Shown piece after piece: positions 25,899-33,253 of a DNA stretch of 64,000 nucleotides. Made by a program: the position numbers and the translations under genes. Under the pieces are notes generated by a model. It was not told the origin of the DNA and ran no database searches. It saw only the letters and a list, made by a program, of their open reading frames with translations. Numbering within the stretch: the first letter of the stretch is position 1; every line of letters begins with the position of its first letter. Origin of the DNA: Amycolatopsis xylanica (lineage in GTDB: Bacteria > Actinomycetota > Actinomycetes > Mycobacteriales > Pseudonocardiaceae); assembly GCF_900107045.1 (NCBI RefSeq), contig NZ_FNON01000004.1:372001-436000 (forward strand), read 5' to 3'.

Positions 25899-25944
25899 GT
25901 CGTGAGTGTTTAGACCGGTTAGAACCGGCCGGAACACTCACGAC
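25899..25944. repeat. GTCGTGAGTGTT-type palindromic repeat, copy 4
   Basis: This copy matches copy 2 over its whole length. It lies 16 bp after the stop of the FMN-binding protein gene and probably ends the PadR operon. It does not provide the stop codon. Confidence 0.88.
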
Positions 25945-26009
25945 CCCCGGCCGCACGCCCACTCCGAATTGGGGTGCGGCGCCGGGGGCGATCACCGATG
26001 ATGATGCCC

Positions 26010-26618
26010 ATGACCGACACCATCCGGCTGGCCGTGACGCCGACTGACGTGGGTGACTTCCAGGTGGAGGTCTACGTCAATGACGTCGAGATGACCGCCG
26101 AAGGCGCGGGGCTCGGGATGGATCCGTTCGACGTTCTCATCCCGGTCAACCGGCTGGCGACCGAAGGTACCGTCCCGATCGCCCGATGCACTTGCGGCAA
26201 CTACGGCTGCGGCGTCACCGATGTGGCGATCACCCGCGAGGACGGCCGGGTGCACTGGGAGTGGCTGGTCGAGAAGCCGATGGACCGGATCGTGTCGTTC
26301 GCGGCCGAGCAGTATGACGCCGAACTCGCGCGGATGACCGCCGATCATGCGTGGGAAACGCCCGAGCGGACGGCCGGGCGGCTCATCAAGACCGGGGTCG
26401 ACCGGGAGCGGCTGCGCTCGCAAGGCGTCGAGCTGGGCTGGGTGAGCAATGACCATCGAGATCCCGAGCGGCTCCTGATTCATTTCACCCTCGGAGGTCG
26501 CGCCGCCTACCTCCACATACCGTGGAGTGGGCGCCGTCCGGACGAGGTGGCGCGAGAGGCCTGCGCGACTATGGCGTCGCATCCCCGTGAATGGCCTGCC
26601 GCCTACACACTCTGGTGA
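26010..26618 (+). CDS. Hypothetical protein with CTCGNYGCG motif
   Basis: 202 residues from ATG 26010; ATG 25998 or 26001 are near alternatives and there is no SD. The N-terminal half is beta-rich with a Cys cluster (ARCTCGNYGCGVTD) that could bind metal. The C-terminal half has TLGGRAAYLHIPW and an end rich in aromatic residues. Similar unannotated proteins with this Cys motif occur in actinomycetes, but no function is known. It is followed by a strong stem-loop. Confidence 0.65.
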   Translation: MTDTIRLAVTPTDVGDFQVEVYVNDVEMTAEGAGLGMDPFDVLIPVNRLATEGTVPIARCTCGNYGCGVTDVAITREDGRVHWEWLVEKPMDRIVSFAAEQYDAELARMTADHAWETPERTAGRLIKTGVDRERLRSQGVELGWVSNDHRDPERLLIHFTLGGRAAYLHIPWSGRRPDEVAREACATMASHPREWPAAYTLW

Positions 26619-26632
26619 TGAATGGCAACCGC

Positions 26633-26673
26633 TCCTCCCCCTCGTGCGTGTACCGGGCACGAGGGAGAGGAGC
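26633..26673. terminator. Stem-loop terminator candidate
   Basis: CTCCTCCCCCTCGTGC and GCACGAGGGAGAGGAG pair with few mismatches around GTGTACCGG. It lies 15 bp after the stop of the CTCGNYGCG protein. No T-run is present, as is usual for actinomycete terminators. Confidence 0.6.
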
Positions 26674-26771
26674 CCGTCATGGAGCGAGAGGAAGTCGAAA
26701 GCCCGCCGTCGTGGGCGATCGGGCTGGACATGGGTGAGCCGCGTTTGTGCGCTGCCGCACCGAAAAAGCCG

Positions 26772-27545
26772 TCAAAGGCGCCAGACGTCGACGCTGACGT
26801 CGTGCGTCCGCTCGGAAAAAACACGACCTCCCAATAACTTCCGCAAGTCGGCCTCGAACGAAGCCAGGCGGTCGCCGAACAAATGCGGCGCCGAACTGGA
26901 CAGCGAGAAGACCGAGGCGACGATGTCGTCGGGCTCGCGGACGACCACCCGGCCCGGCACCCGGATCCGTTGAGGGCCCGTGAAACCCGCCGCCCGATAG
27001 ATCTCGGTCTCGCCTCCGAGCGTGCCGTTCGGCAGGGTGCCTTGGCCCGCGCGGCGTACCGGGCCGAGGTAGGCGCGGACCAGGTCGGCGATCGCCGCGT
27101 ACGACGGCCCGGCGCCTTCGTCGATGCCTTGGTGCGTGGTGGCGTGGATGTGCACGCAGGCTCCGCCGGGCTCGAGCATTCCGCGCACCTTCGCGGCGAC
27201 ACGGGGGCGGTCGAGCCAGTGGAACGACTGCGCGAACGTGACCAGCCTGAACTCACCGAGGCCGGCGGGCAGTTGCTCGGCACGCAGGTGCAGCCAGCGG
27301 CAGTTGGGGACGGCCGCGCGGGCCGCTTCGGCGAGCATGCCGGCGTCGGCGTCGATCCCGATCGCTTGCTCGAAGTGGCCCGCCAGCAGCAGTGTCAGGG
27401 ACCCGGGGCCGCAGCCCACGTCGAGCAGGCGACCGGAACCGTCTAGGTCCAGTTCGGCCGCCAGCGCGTCGGCGAGGGCTGCGGGGTAGGCGACACGGCC
27501 CCGCGTGTAGTAGGCGGCGCTGCCCGCGTAAAGCGACGGGTCCAC
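26772..27545 (-). CDS. Class I SAM-dependent methyltransferase
   Basis: 257 residues from GTG 27545, one base after the SDR stop. Motif I is LLDVGCGPGSLT, followed by AIGIDADAGMLA (motif II), FAQSFHWLD and a later GRVVVREPDDI. The YYTRGRVAYP segment near the N-terminus is typical of the trans-aconitate/UbiE-like group. The substrate is unknown. It belongs to a two-gene unit with the upstream short-chain dehydrogenase, which carries a frameshift. Confidence 0.85.
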   Translation of the reverse strand: MDPSLYAGSAAYYTRGRVAYPAALADALAAELDLDGSGRLLDVGCGPGSLTLLLAGHFEQAIGIDADAGMLAEAARAAVPNCRWLHLRAEQLPAGLGEFRLVTFAQSFHWLDRPRVAAKVRGMLEPGGACVHIHATTHQGIDEGAGPSYAAIADLVRAYLGPVRRAGQGTLPNGTLGGETEIYRAAGFTGPQRIRVPGRVVVREPDDIVASVFSLSSSAPHLFGDRLASFEADLRKLLGGRVFSERTHDVSVDVWRL

Positions 27546-27546
27546 G

Positions 27547-28370
27547 TCAGTCGAAATCGGTGCCGCGGCTCACCTTTTCCCAGGTCGCGACGTCGGCGCG
27601 GAAGCGGTCGGAATGGGCGAGGAGCAGGTCGACCGCGTCGTTGCCGAGCGGGAGCCGCAGCGGGGTTTCCTCGGCGTCGAGTGCGGTGATGATCGCCGCG
27701 GCGGCCTTGGCGGGGTCGCCTGCCTGGGTGCCGTCCGAGGCCGCGGCATTGCGGACGGTCGCGCCGACCGTGTCCTGGTAGGCCGGGATCGGCTTGGAGA
27801 CCGCGAATCCGTTCTGCAGATTGGTGCGGAAGTTGCCCGGCTCGACGATCAACACCTTGATGCCGAACGGTTTCACCTCGTCGGCCAGCGCCTCGGACAA
27901 GCCTTCGAGCGCGAACTTCGCCGCCGAGTAGGCGGAGTAGCCCGCGAACGACAGTGCCCGCCCAGGCTGCTGATCTGCACAATCGCCCCGGAACCTTGAC
28001 CGCGCATATGTGGCAGCACCGCGCGGGTCATCGCGGCCGCGCCGAAGAACATCACCTCCAGCATGCCGCGCAGCTCGGCGTCGGTGTTCTCCTCGACCGC
28101 GCCGACCAGCGCGTATCCCGCGTTGTTCACCAGCACGTCGATCCCGCCCCGCCAGCCAGCGGCCTCCGCCACCGCGGTGGGGATGCGCGCGGAGTCGGTC
28201 ACGTCGAGTTCGAGCGGCAGCACCCGGTCCGGATGCGCGGACACCAGATCGGCCAGCGCCTCCAGCCGCCGCGCGCTGGCCACGACATGGTCGCCCGCGG
28301 CGAGCGCCGCCTCCGCGATGGACCGCCCGAAACCGGACGAAGCGCCCGTGATCAACCAAACCTTGCCCAT
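27547..28370 (-). pseudogene. Short-chain dehydrogenase/reductase with a one-base frameshift
   Basis: From ATG 28370 (SD AGGAAGG) the first frame gives GKVWLITGASSGFGR (cofactor motif TGxxxGxG), LVNNAGYA and IVQISSLGG, then loses the family pattern. The next frame resumes with LSFAGYSAYSAAKFALEGLS, holding the catalytic YxxxK, and runs to TGA 27547. The join is near 27951-27961, where one base is missing relative to a continuous SDR. Either the gene is dead or a sequencing error occurred in the GC-rich run there. The intact protein would have about 274 residues and resembles classical SDRs acting on NAD(P)-linked alcohols or ketones. Confidence 0.8.
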
Positions 28371-28403
28371 GGCCCCCATACCTTCCTGACGACTACCCCC
28401 ACA

Positions 28404-28952
28404 CTACGTATTTTCTTTGCCCCGCAACCACACTTCGCGCCATCGATGGGCGTCGTCCGGCCGCGCCACGGCACGGCGCGCGCCCAGTCCGAGCGGATCC
28501 ACTCCGCACTCGGGACACGGGACGTCCGAGGCCGGGGTCCGCCCGCAGGCGAAGCAGAGCGTCGATCGGCTCGCGCCGGACTCGTGCGCGGCGATCACGC
28601 GCTGGACCACCACCGCCAACCGCGCGGTGGGATGCTTGTCGAAAACGGGACAGTAGGCGAGCATCCTGGTTCGCCATCGGTCAGCGTGGCTTGGAATCCG
28701 GTGACCGGCCGCCTTTTCCCGACGGCGCCGCGCGATGAAGTCTTCCTCAGAAGCCAGCCACACCAGCCGGGCCTGCTCCAGTTCCTCCAGCATGCGCACC
28801 AAGGACGGCTCGCCGACGACGAGATGGTGCCACGTGGCGCGGAAACCGTACGGCGCGAAACGCAGCACACATTCCCGCAGCGCCAGCACCCGGTCGCGCT
28901 GTGGCAAACCTGTATCGCGAACCTTGCGGGCTGATGCGAAATAGCTGGTCAC
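28404..28952 (-). CDS. Hypothetical protein with C-terminal zinc-ribbon-like Cys pairs
   Basis: 182 residues from GTG 28952. The N-terminal two thirds are helical (FIARRRREKAAGHRIPSH). Near the C-terminus, CFACGRTPASDVPCPECG has two CxxC pairs spaced like a zinc ribbon. No signal or membrane segment. No family recognised. The stop lies 33 bp before the SDR start, and the TetR gene upstream ends 21 bp before its start, so all may share a transcript. Confidence 0.6.
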   Translation of the reverse strand: MTSYFASARKVRDTGLPQRDRVLALRECVLRFAPYGFRATWHHLVVGEPSLVRMLEELEQARLVWLASEEDFIARRRREKAAGHRIPSHADRWRTRMLAYCPVFDKHPTARLAVVVQRVIAAHESGASRSTLCFACGRTPASDVPCPECGVDPLGLGARRAVARPDDAHRWREVWLRGKENT

Positions 28953-28973
28953 CCCAAGGAGGGTATCGACGCG

Positions 28974-29531
28974 CTAGCGCAGCAACCACTTACTTGTCAG
29001 GCGCATGACGTCGCGGCGGCTCCGGCCGCCGTGGTCGGCCGCGATGAAGTGGTTCCCGATGCGCAGCGAGAACGCGAGCAGCGCACGCACCTCGACGTCT
29101 TCCTCGTCCTCGCAGAACTCCCCGAACAGCGAGCGCAGGTAGTCCATCCGGGCGTTGTCGGCGTGGCGGAGGCGCTCGGCGACCGCGTCGTCGCGGCGGG
29201 CCCAGTCGCGGATCGCCAAGTCGGCGGTGGTTCCCGTCAACGGGCCGTCCGCCGACGAGGCGATGCGGAAGAGGCGCTCCAATTTGGACCTGGCGTCGCC
29301 GCCGCCGCTCTCGACCTGCTCGATGATCTCCTCGGTGACCGCGCGCTCCCAGGCGTCGAGCATCTCGGCGAGCAAGGCGTCGCGGTTGCGGAAGAAGCCG
29401 TAGAAGCCGCCCTTGCTCACGCCGAGCGCCTGCGCGAGTGGCTCGATGCGGACGGCTTCGGGGCCGCCTGCGGCGAGGGCGCGGAGGCCTTCCTCGATCC
29501 ACTTGCCGCGCGGGGTGCGGGTGATGCCCAT
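28974..29531 (-). CDS. TetR family transcriptional repressor
   Basis: 185 residues. The N-terminal HTH (IEEGLRALAAGGPEAVRIEPLAQALGVSKGGFYGFFRNRDALL) matches TetR/AcrR regulators; the C-terminal domain is helical and ligand-binding. It is divergent from the DUF2867 gene, and two ATCTATACG/CGTATAGAT operators lie in the 82-bp gap. It therefore probably represses both its own gene and 29614-31052. The inducer is unknown. Confidence 0.88.
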   Translation of the reverse strand: MGITRTPRGKWIEEGLRALAAGGPEAVRIEPLAQALGVSKGGFYGFFRNRDALLAEMLDAWERAVTEEIIEQVESGGGDARSKLERLFRIASSADGPLTGTTADLAIRDWARRDDAVAERLRHADNARMDYLRSLFGEFCEDEEDVEVRALLAFSLRIGNHFIAADHGGRSRRDVMRLTSKWLLR

Positions 29532-29543
29532 GTGATCCCTCTC

Positions 29544-29602
29544 ATCTATACGCCACCGTATAGATAGGTGCTAGCCTCGATGTATACGCCATCGTATAGA
29601 TA
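29544..29602. promoter_or_regulatory. Two TetR operator sites between divergent genes
   Basis: Site A at 29544-29565 is ATCTATACG, CCAC, CGTATAGAT, a perfect palindrome. Site B at 29581-29602 has the same right arm (CGTATAGATA) and TGTATACG on the left. Their centres are 37 bp apart. They cover the promoter region of both the tetR-like gene and the DUF2867 gene. Confidence 0.75.
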
Positions 29603-29613
29603 AGGGGCACGGC

Positions 29614-30189
29614 ATGAGACTCGCCAGCACCGAACACACTTCACGCCCGTGGCGGATTCACGAGATCGCCGCCGACTTCCGCCTCGAAGACGTCTGGGCG
29701 ATGCCGACGCCCGGCGGCCCCGACGACCTCGCGCGGCTGGTGGACCAGTTCGCGAGCGGCACCGGCGGGCCGATCAGCTCGCCGGTGCCGAAGGCGCTCT
29801 TCGCGATCCGCTGGCAGCTCGGGAAGGTGCTGGGCTGGGACAAGAAGGACGCCGCCGAGCTGATGCCGTCACTGCGGGAACGGCTGCCGGAGGACCTGGC
29901 CGAAACCAGAGGGCCGGATCTTCAGGCCGTGCCCTTCACCTCCGTCTACCAGACCCACGACGAGTGGGTCGCCGAGATCCGCAACCGGACAGTCCACGCG
30001 CTGATGCACATCGGCTGGGTGCCGGACGGCGACGGCCACCGCGGGCAGATGGCCGTGCTCGTGAAGCCGAACGGGGTGCTCGGCCGGGTGTACATGATGG
30101 GCATCAAACCCTTCCGCTACCTGGGCGTTTACCCGGCGCTGCTGCGCGGGATCGGCCGCGGCTGGGAAGCGAACGCGAATTCGCGCTGA
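29614..30189 (+). CDS. DUF2867 family protein
   Basis: 191 residues. The C-terminal segment VLVKPNGVLGRVYMMGIKPFRY followed by YPALLRGIGRGWE matches the DUF2867 pattern, and HEIAADFRLEDVWAMP is the N-terminal part. Members are often found near NAD-dependent epimerases, with no proven activity. ATG follows an SD-like AAGGGG. It is the first gene of a likely operon with DUF1761 and DUF1801 proteins under TetR control. Confidence 0.75.
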   Translation: MRLASTEHTSRPWRIHEIAADFRLEDVWAMPTPGGPDDLARLVDQFASGTGGPISSPVPKALFAIRWQLGKVLGWDKKDAAELMPSLRERLPEDLAETRGPDLQAVPFTSVYQTHDEWVAEIRNRTVHALMHIGWVPDGDGHRGQMAVLVKPNGVLGRVYMMGIKPFRYLGVYPALLRGIGRGWEANANSR

Positions 30190-30249
30190 AGACATGTCGA
30201 AAAGCCGCCGCCTGCTTCTACACCCCTCCAGAAGCGAGAGGAGAAGCAA

Positions 30250-30636
30250 GTGAGCAACGTGAACTTCCTGGCGGTCGGGGTGGCGACCGTGGTGGCCTTC
30301 GTGGTGAGTTCGACCTGGTACATGGTGTTCGGTGCCGCGCGGGCCCGCCTGCTCGGCGCGGATCCGGCCGAACAGGCGAAGCCGGTGCCGTGGAAGATCG
30401 GCACCGAGGTGGTCCGCACGCTCGTGCTGGCCGCGGTGTTCGCCGCGCTGCTCGGGAGCGGCTCGCTGGGGACCGCGGTGCTGCTGGGGCTCGGCCTCTG
30501 GGTCGGGTTCCCGGCACTGATCCTGACCGGATCGGTGGTCTGGGACGACGCGCCGTGGCGGCTCGCCGCCATCCACGCGGGCGACTGGCTGGTGAAACTG
30601 CTGGTGATCGCTACTGTCATCGGTCTCTGGAACTGA
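30250..30636 (+). CDS. DUF1761 small membrane protein
   Basis: 128 residues from GTG 30250 with SD GAGGAG. There are four hydrophobic helices. The STWYMVFG motif in the first helix and loop and the Trp-containing end HAGDWLVKLLVIATVIGLW are typical of DUF1761 proteins. Function unknown. It sits between the DUF2867 and DUF1801 genes. Confidence 0.75.
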   Translation: MSNVNFLAVGVATVVAFVVSSTWYMVFGAARARLLGADPAEQAKPVPWKIGTEVVRTLVLAAVFAALLGSGSLGTAVLLGLGLWVGFPALILTGSVVWDDAPWRLAAIHAGDWLVKLLVIATVIGLWN

Positions 30637-30650
30637 AGGGGGAACCAGCC

Positions 30651-31052
30651 ATGAGCTACGTGACCGACTCGCGCGTCGACGACTACATCGGCAAGCTGCC
30701 CGAGTGGCAGCAGGAGATCTGCCACGAGGTCCGCGACCTCGTGCACGCCGCGGATCCCGAGGTCGAGGAGACCATCAAACGCACGGTCCAGCCGTACTTC
30801 GTGCTCCAGGGCAACGTCTGCGCCCTGCTCGCGGCCAAGACGCACGTCAACGTCTTCCTCTACGACGGCGCGATCGTGCCCGATCCCGAGGGCATCATCA
30901 CGGCCGGGCACGACAACAAGACCGCCCGGACCGTCTCGTTCCGCGAGGGCGAGCCGATCAACAAGCCCGCGCTCCTGGCGATGTTCCGGCAGATCATCGC
31001 CAACAACCGGGCAGGCGGCTGGCGCAAGCTCAAGCGTGACTCGAGGTCGTGA
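30651..31052 (+). CDS. DUF1801 (YdhG/YjbR-like) protein
   Basis: 133 residues from ATG 30651 with SD AAGGGGGAA. It has the DUF1801 layout: VDDYIGKLPEWQQEICHEVRDLV, EETIKRTVQPYF, then a beta sheet and FREGEPINKP. The fold is small alpha/beta; the function is unknown. The last codons AGG-TCG-TGA lie inside the palindromic repeat 31046-31091, so the protein ends RS-stop through the repeat. Confidence 0.78.
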   Translation: MSYVTDSRVDDYIGKLPEWQQEICHEVRDLVHAADPEVEETIKRTVQPYFVLQGNVCALLAAKTHVNVFLYDGAIVPDPEGIITAGHDNKTARTVSFREGEPINKPALLAMFRQIIANNRAGGWRKLKRDSRS

Positions 31053-31091
31053 GTGTTCCGGCCGGTTCTAACCGGCCATACCACTCACGAC
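31046..31091. repeat. GTCGTGAGTGTT-type palindromic repeat, copy 5 (supplies both convergent stops)
   Basis: On the plus strand TCG-TGA at 31047-31052 ends the DUF1801 gene. On the minus strand TCG-TGA at 31090-31085 ends the GH9 gene. The arms have two mismatches near the loop (GTTCCGG versus GGTATGG). It acts as a shared bidirectional terminator by position. Confidence 0.88.
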
Positions 31092-33184
31092 CCCACGAAG
31101 GCGGTTATCCAGACCAGCGAGGAGTTCCAGTTGATGGCCACCTCGTTGGTCGAATAGGACCCAATCTCGTCGATGTAGCACTTCGCGGGCGGGCAGCCCG
31201 GGAGGTTCTGCTGCGCGACGGGGTCCGCCAGCGCGGAGTTGGGGCCGCCCGCGAGGGAACCGGGCGGCGGCTCCGGCAGCTTCGGGTCGAGTTCGTGGGC
31301 GAAGATCCGGTGGTGCTGGTTGTGACTGGCCCGCTCGCCGTACCCGGTCACGAACGACTGGTTCAGCGCGTTGCGCCCGAGCAGGTAGTCCATCGACTCG
31401 AGCACCGCGTCGCGGTAGCCGGCGCGATGGGTGAGGTCGTACGCGGTCGCGATGATCATCGCGTTGTTCGTGGTCGCGCTATTCGATCCCCAGGCGTACT
31501 GGCCGTCCGCTGGCAGGTAAGGGTTGGGATAGCCCTGCGCCTTCAGGTCGCGCACATAGCCGTCGGCGACCGCGAGGACACGCGAACGGGCCGCGCGCAC
31601 TCGATCCGCGGGGAATCGGGATGGCAGTCGCACGATGGTCAGGTCGGCCAGTCCCCCGGTGTCCTTCCAGGAGAAACCGTCGGCCGTGAGCCTGGTGGTC
31701 ACCCTGTCCAAATAGGACCGCTTGCCCGTGGTCGCGTACAGCTCCGCACCGGCCCACGAGAACTCGTCGGTGACGTTCGTGTCGTCGTATGGCCCGCCTC
31801 CGACGTTGTCCTCACGCGGCGCGTAGACGGCGGGATGCGCGACGGCCGCGTTCCACGCCTTCTCCGCGACGCTCAGGCAACGCTTCGCGAAAGCCGGATC
31901 CCGCACGGCCCAGACACGCGCGCACTGCGCACCGGCAGCGGCGAGATTGAGCGTGGCGGCCGTCGACGGCGGATGCAGGTAGCGCGGCTGAGGATCGTTC
32001 TGCGGCTGGGTCGGGAGCGGGGTCCACGCCTCGTCGTGGATCTTGTGGTGTGCCATGCCCGCGAGCGGCTTGCCGTCAGGAACCTGCATGCGCAGCAGGA
32101 ACTCCATCTCCCAGCGCGCCTCGTCGAGCACGTCCGGAGTGGACGGTGACCGCTCGTAGGAGTCCATGAGCTGCCACGCGGCGAGCGCGCCGTTGACGAC
32201 GTACTTGCCCTGATCGCCCGCGTCGTACCAGCCGCCGCGCACGTCGAGCGAGTAGTCGCAGGTACCGGGCCTGCAGGGCACCTGGATATCGCCCTTGTTG
32301 GGCGCGACGCCGAGATGGCCCGCCGGACGCGCGTACGGGTCACCGACGATCGCGATGCCGCTGCGGTTGTAGTAGAAGTACTTGAGCGCGTCGCGGCGCA
32401 ACGAGCCGTACAGATTCTCGGCGATGTCGAACGGCAGGCTGACCGCGTCGCCGACCGCGATCGTGTAGCCGGTCCCGGCCTTCCGGAAGCCGCTGAAGTC
32501 GGCGAGGTGCACGTGGTCACCCGACATCGCGTCGTCGCCGCGGACCCGCGTCTCGCCTTCCGCCGCGATCGCGCCTGAAGCGTCGAGCAGCCGCCAGCGC
32601 ACGGGCTCGCGAGTGGCGTCCACAATGGACGCCTGCTTGGGCCCGGACACCGCGTAGCCAACCTGGTTGACCCGGACCGGCGAGCCGAACGTCCGCCCGC
32701 CGCCGGGCGGGATCGCGCCGCCGGTCAGCGAGACGTCGTCCAAACACAGCCTGTACGCCTGAGTGGCGCCACCGGCTTGGAAACCGACCTGGCCGTGGAG
32801 CGTGGACACCGCGGCGGGCCCGGTGAACTCGAAGGTCGTGGGTGTGCCGGTCAGCGCGGCGGGCTTGGTGAAGCTGGTCGTGCTCGGCGGGACGGCGAGC
32901 CCCAGCGCGGCGCGGATCGTCACGTCGCGGCTCGCCGAGGCGGTGAACCGCAGCGTGTACGGCTGACCGGCCTCCAGCGGGATGTCGTTCTGGCCGATCA
33001 TCGACTCCCACGGGTTCACCGTGCCCGCCGGGACATCGGCGCAGAGCCGCCCGGAGTCCACTGTCGACGGTGTGTTCCCGCTGCTCCACCAGGGAGCCTT
33101 GCCAATGCTGAACGTCCCGTTGAGCACGCGCTCGTACGGCTCGGCGTGCGCGTCGGTGGCGAAGCCGACCACGAGCACGGCCAC
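31085..33184 (-). CDS. Secreted GH9 endoglucanase-like enzyme with CBM4/9 and CelD_N domains
   Basis: About 699 residues from GTG 33184. A hydrophobic signal-like segment ends in TDAHA. Residues about 20-165 form a CBM4/9 beta-sandwich (NGTFSIGKAPWW...). An Ig-like CelD_N domain follows (VRVNQVGYAVSGPKQASIVD). The GH9 catalytic domain follows, with GGWYDAGDQGKYV (catalytic base Asp), SHNQHHRIF and the C-terminal EVAINWNSSLVW with the acid Glu. It is predicted to cut beta-1,4-glucans outside the cell. The signal peptide lacks the usual basic start because the upstream codons come from palindromic repeat copy 6; the true start is uncertain. The stop lies in copy 5. Confidence 0.85.
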   Translation of the reverse strand: MAVLVVGFATDAHAEPYERVLNGTFSIGKAPWWSSGNTPSTVDSGRLCADVPAGTVNPWESMIGQNDIPLEAGQPYTLRFTASASRDVTIRAALGLAVPPSTTSFTKPAALTGTPTTFEFTGPAAVSTLHGQVGFQAGGATQAYRLCLDDVSLTGGAIPPGGGRTFGSPVRVNQVGYAVSGPKQASIVDATREPVRWRLLDASGAIAAEGETRVRGDDAMSGDHVHLADFSGFRKAGTGYTIAVGDAVSLPFDIAENLYGSLRRDALKYFYYNRSGIAIVGDPYARPAGHLGVAPNKGDIQVPCRPGTCDYSLDVRGGWYDAGDQGKYVVNGALAAWQLMDSYERSPSTPDVLDEARWEMEFLLRMQVPDGKPLAGMAHHKIHDEAWTPLPTQPQNDPQPRYLHPPSTAATLNLAAAGAQCARVWAVRDPAFAKRCLSVAEKAWNAAVAHPAVYAPREDNVGGGPYDDTNVTDEFSWAGAELYATTGKRSYLDRVTTRLTADGFSWKDTGGLADLTIVRLPSRFPADRVRAARSRVLAVADGYVRDLKAQGYPNPYLPADGQYAWGSNSATTNNAMIIATAYDLTHRAGYRDAVLESMDYLLGRNALNQSFVTGYGERASHNQHHRIFAHELDPKLPEPPPGSLAGGPNSALADPVAQQNLPGCPPAKCYIDEIGSYSTNEVAINWNSSLVWITAFVGS

Positions 33185-33207
33185 CAGCCCGCCGACCGCC
33201 CACCGGG

Positions 33208-33253
33208 GTCGTGAGTGTTTTGGCCGGTTAGAACCGGCAATGCCACTCACGAC
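33208..33253. repeat. GTCGTGAGTGTT-type palindromic repeat, copy 6
   Basis: It lies between the DUF2264 and GH9 genes on the minus strand. Its right arm holds TCG-TGA, the last codon and stop of DUF2264 (33247-33249). Its left arm lies where the GH9 signal-peptide start would be expected. The right end is slightly changed (GGCAATGCCACTCACGAC). Confidence 0.85.

Noticed and set aside
26622..26837. A 71-codon frame starting near the terminator at 26633
   Set aside because: It starts inside the stem-loop and runs antisense into the methyltransferase; the composition is not protein-like.
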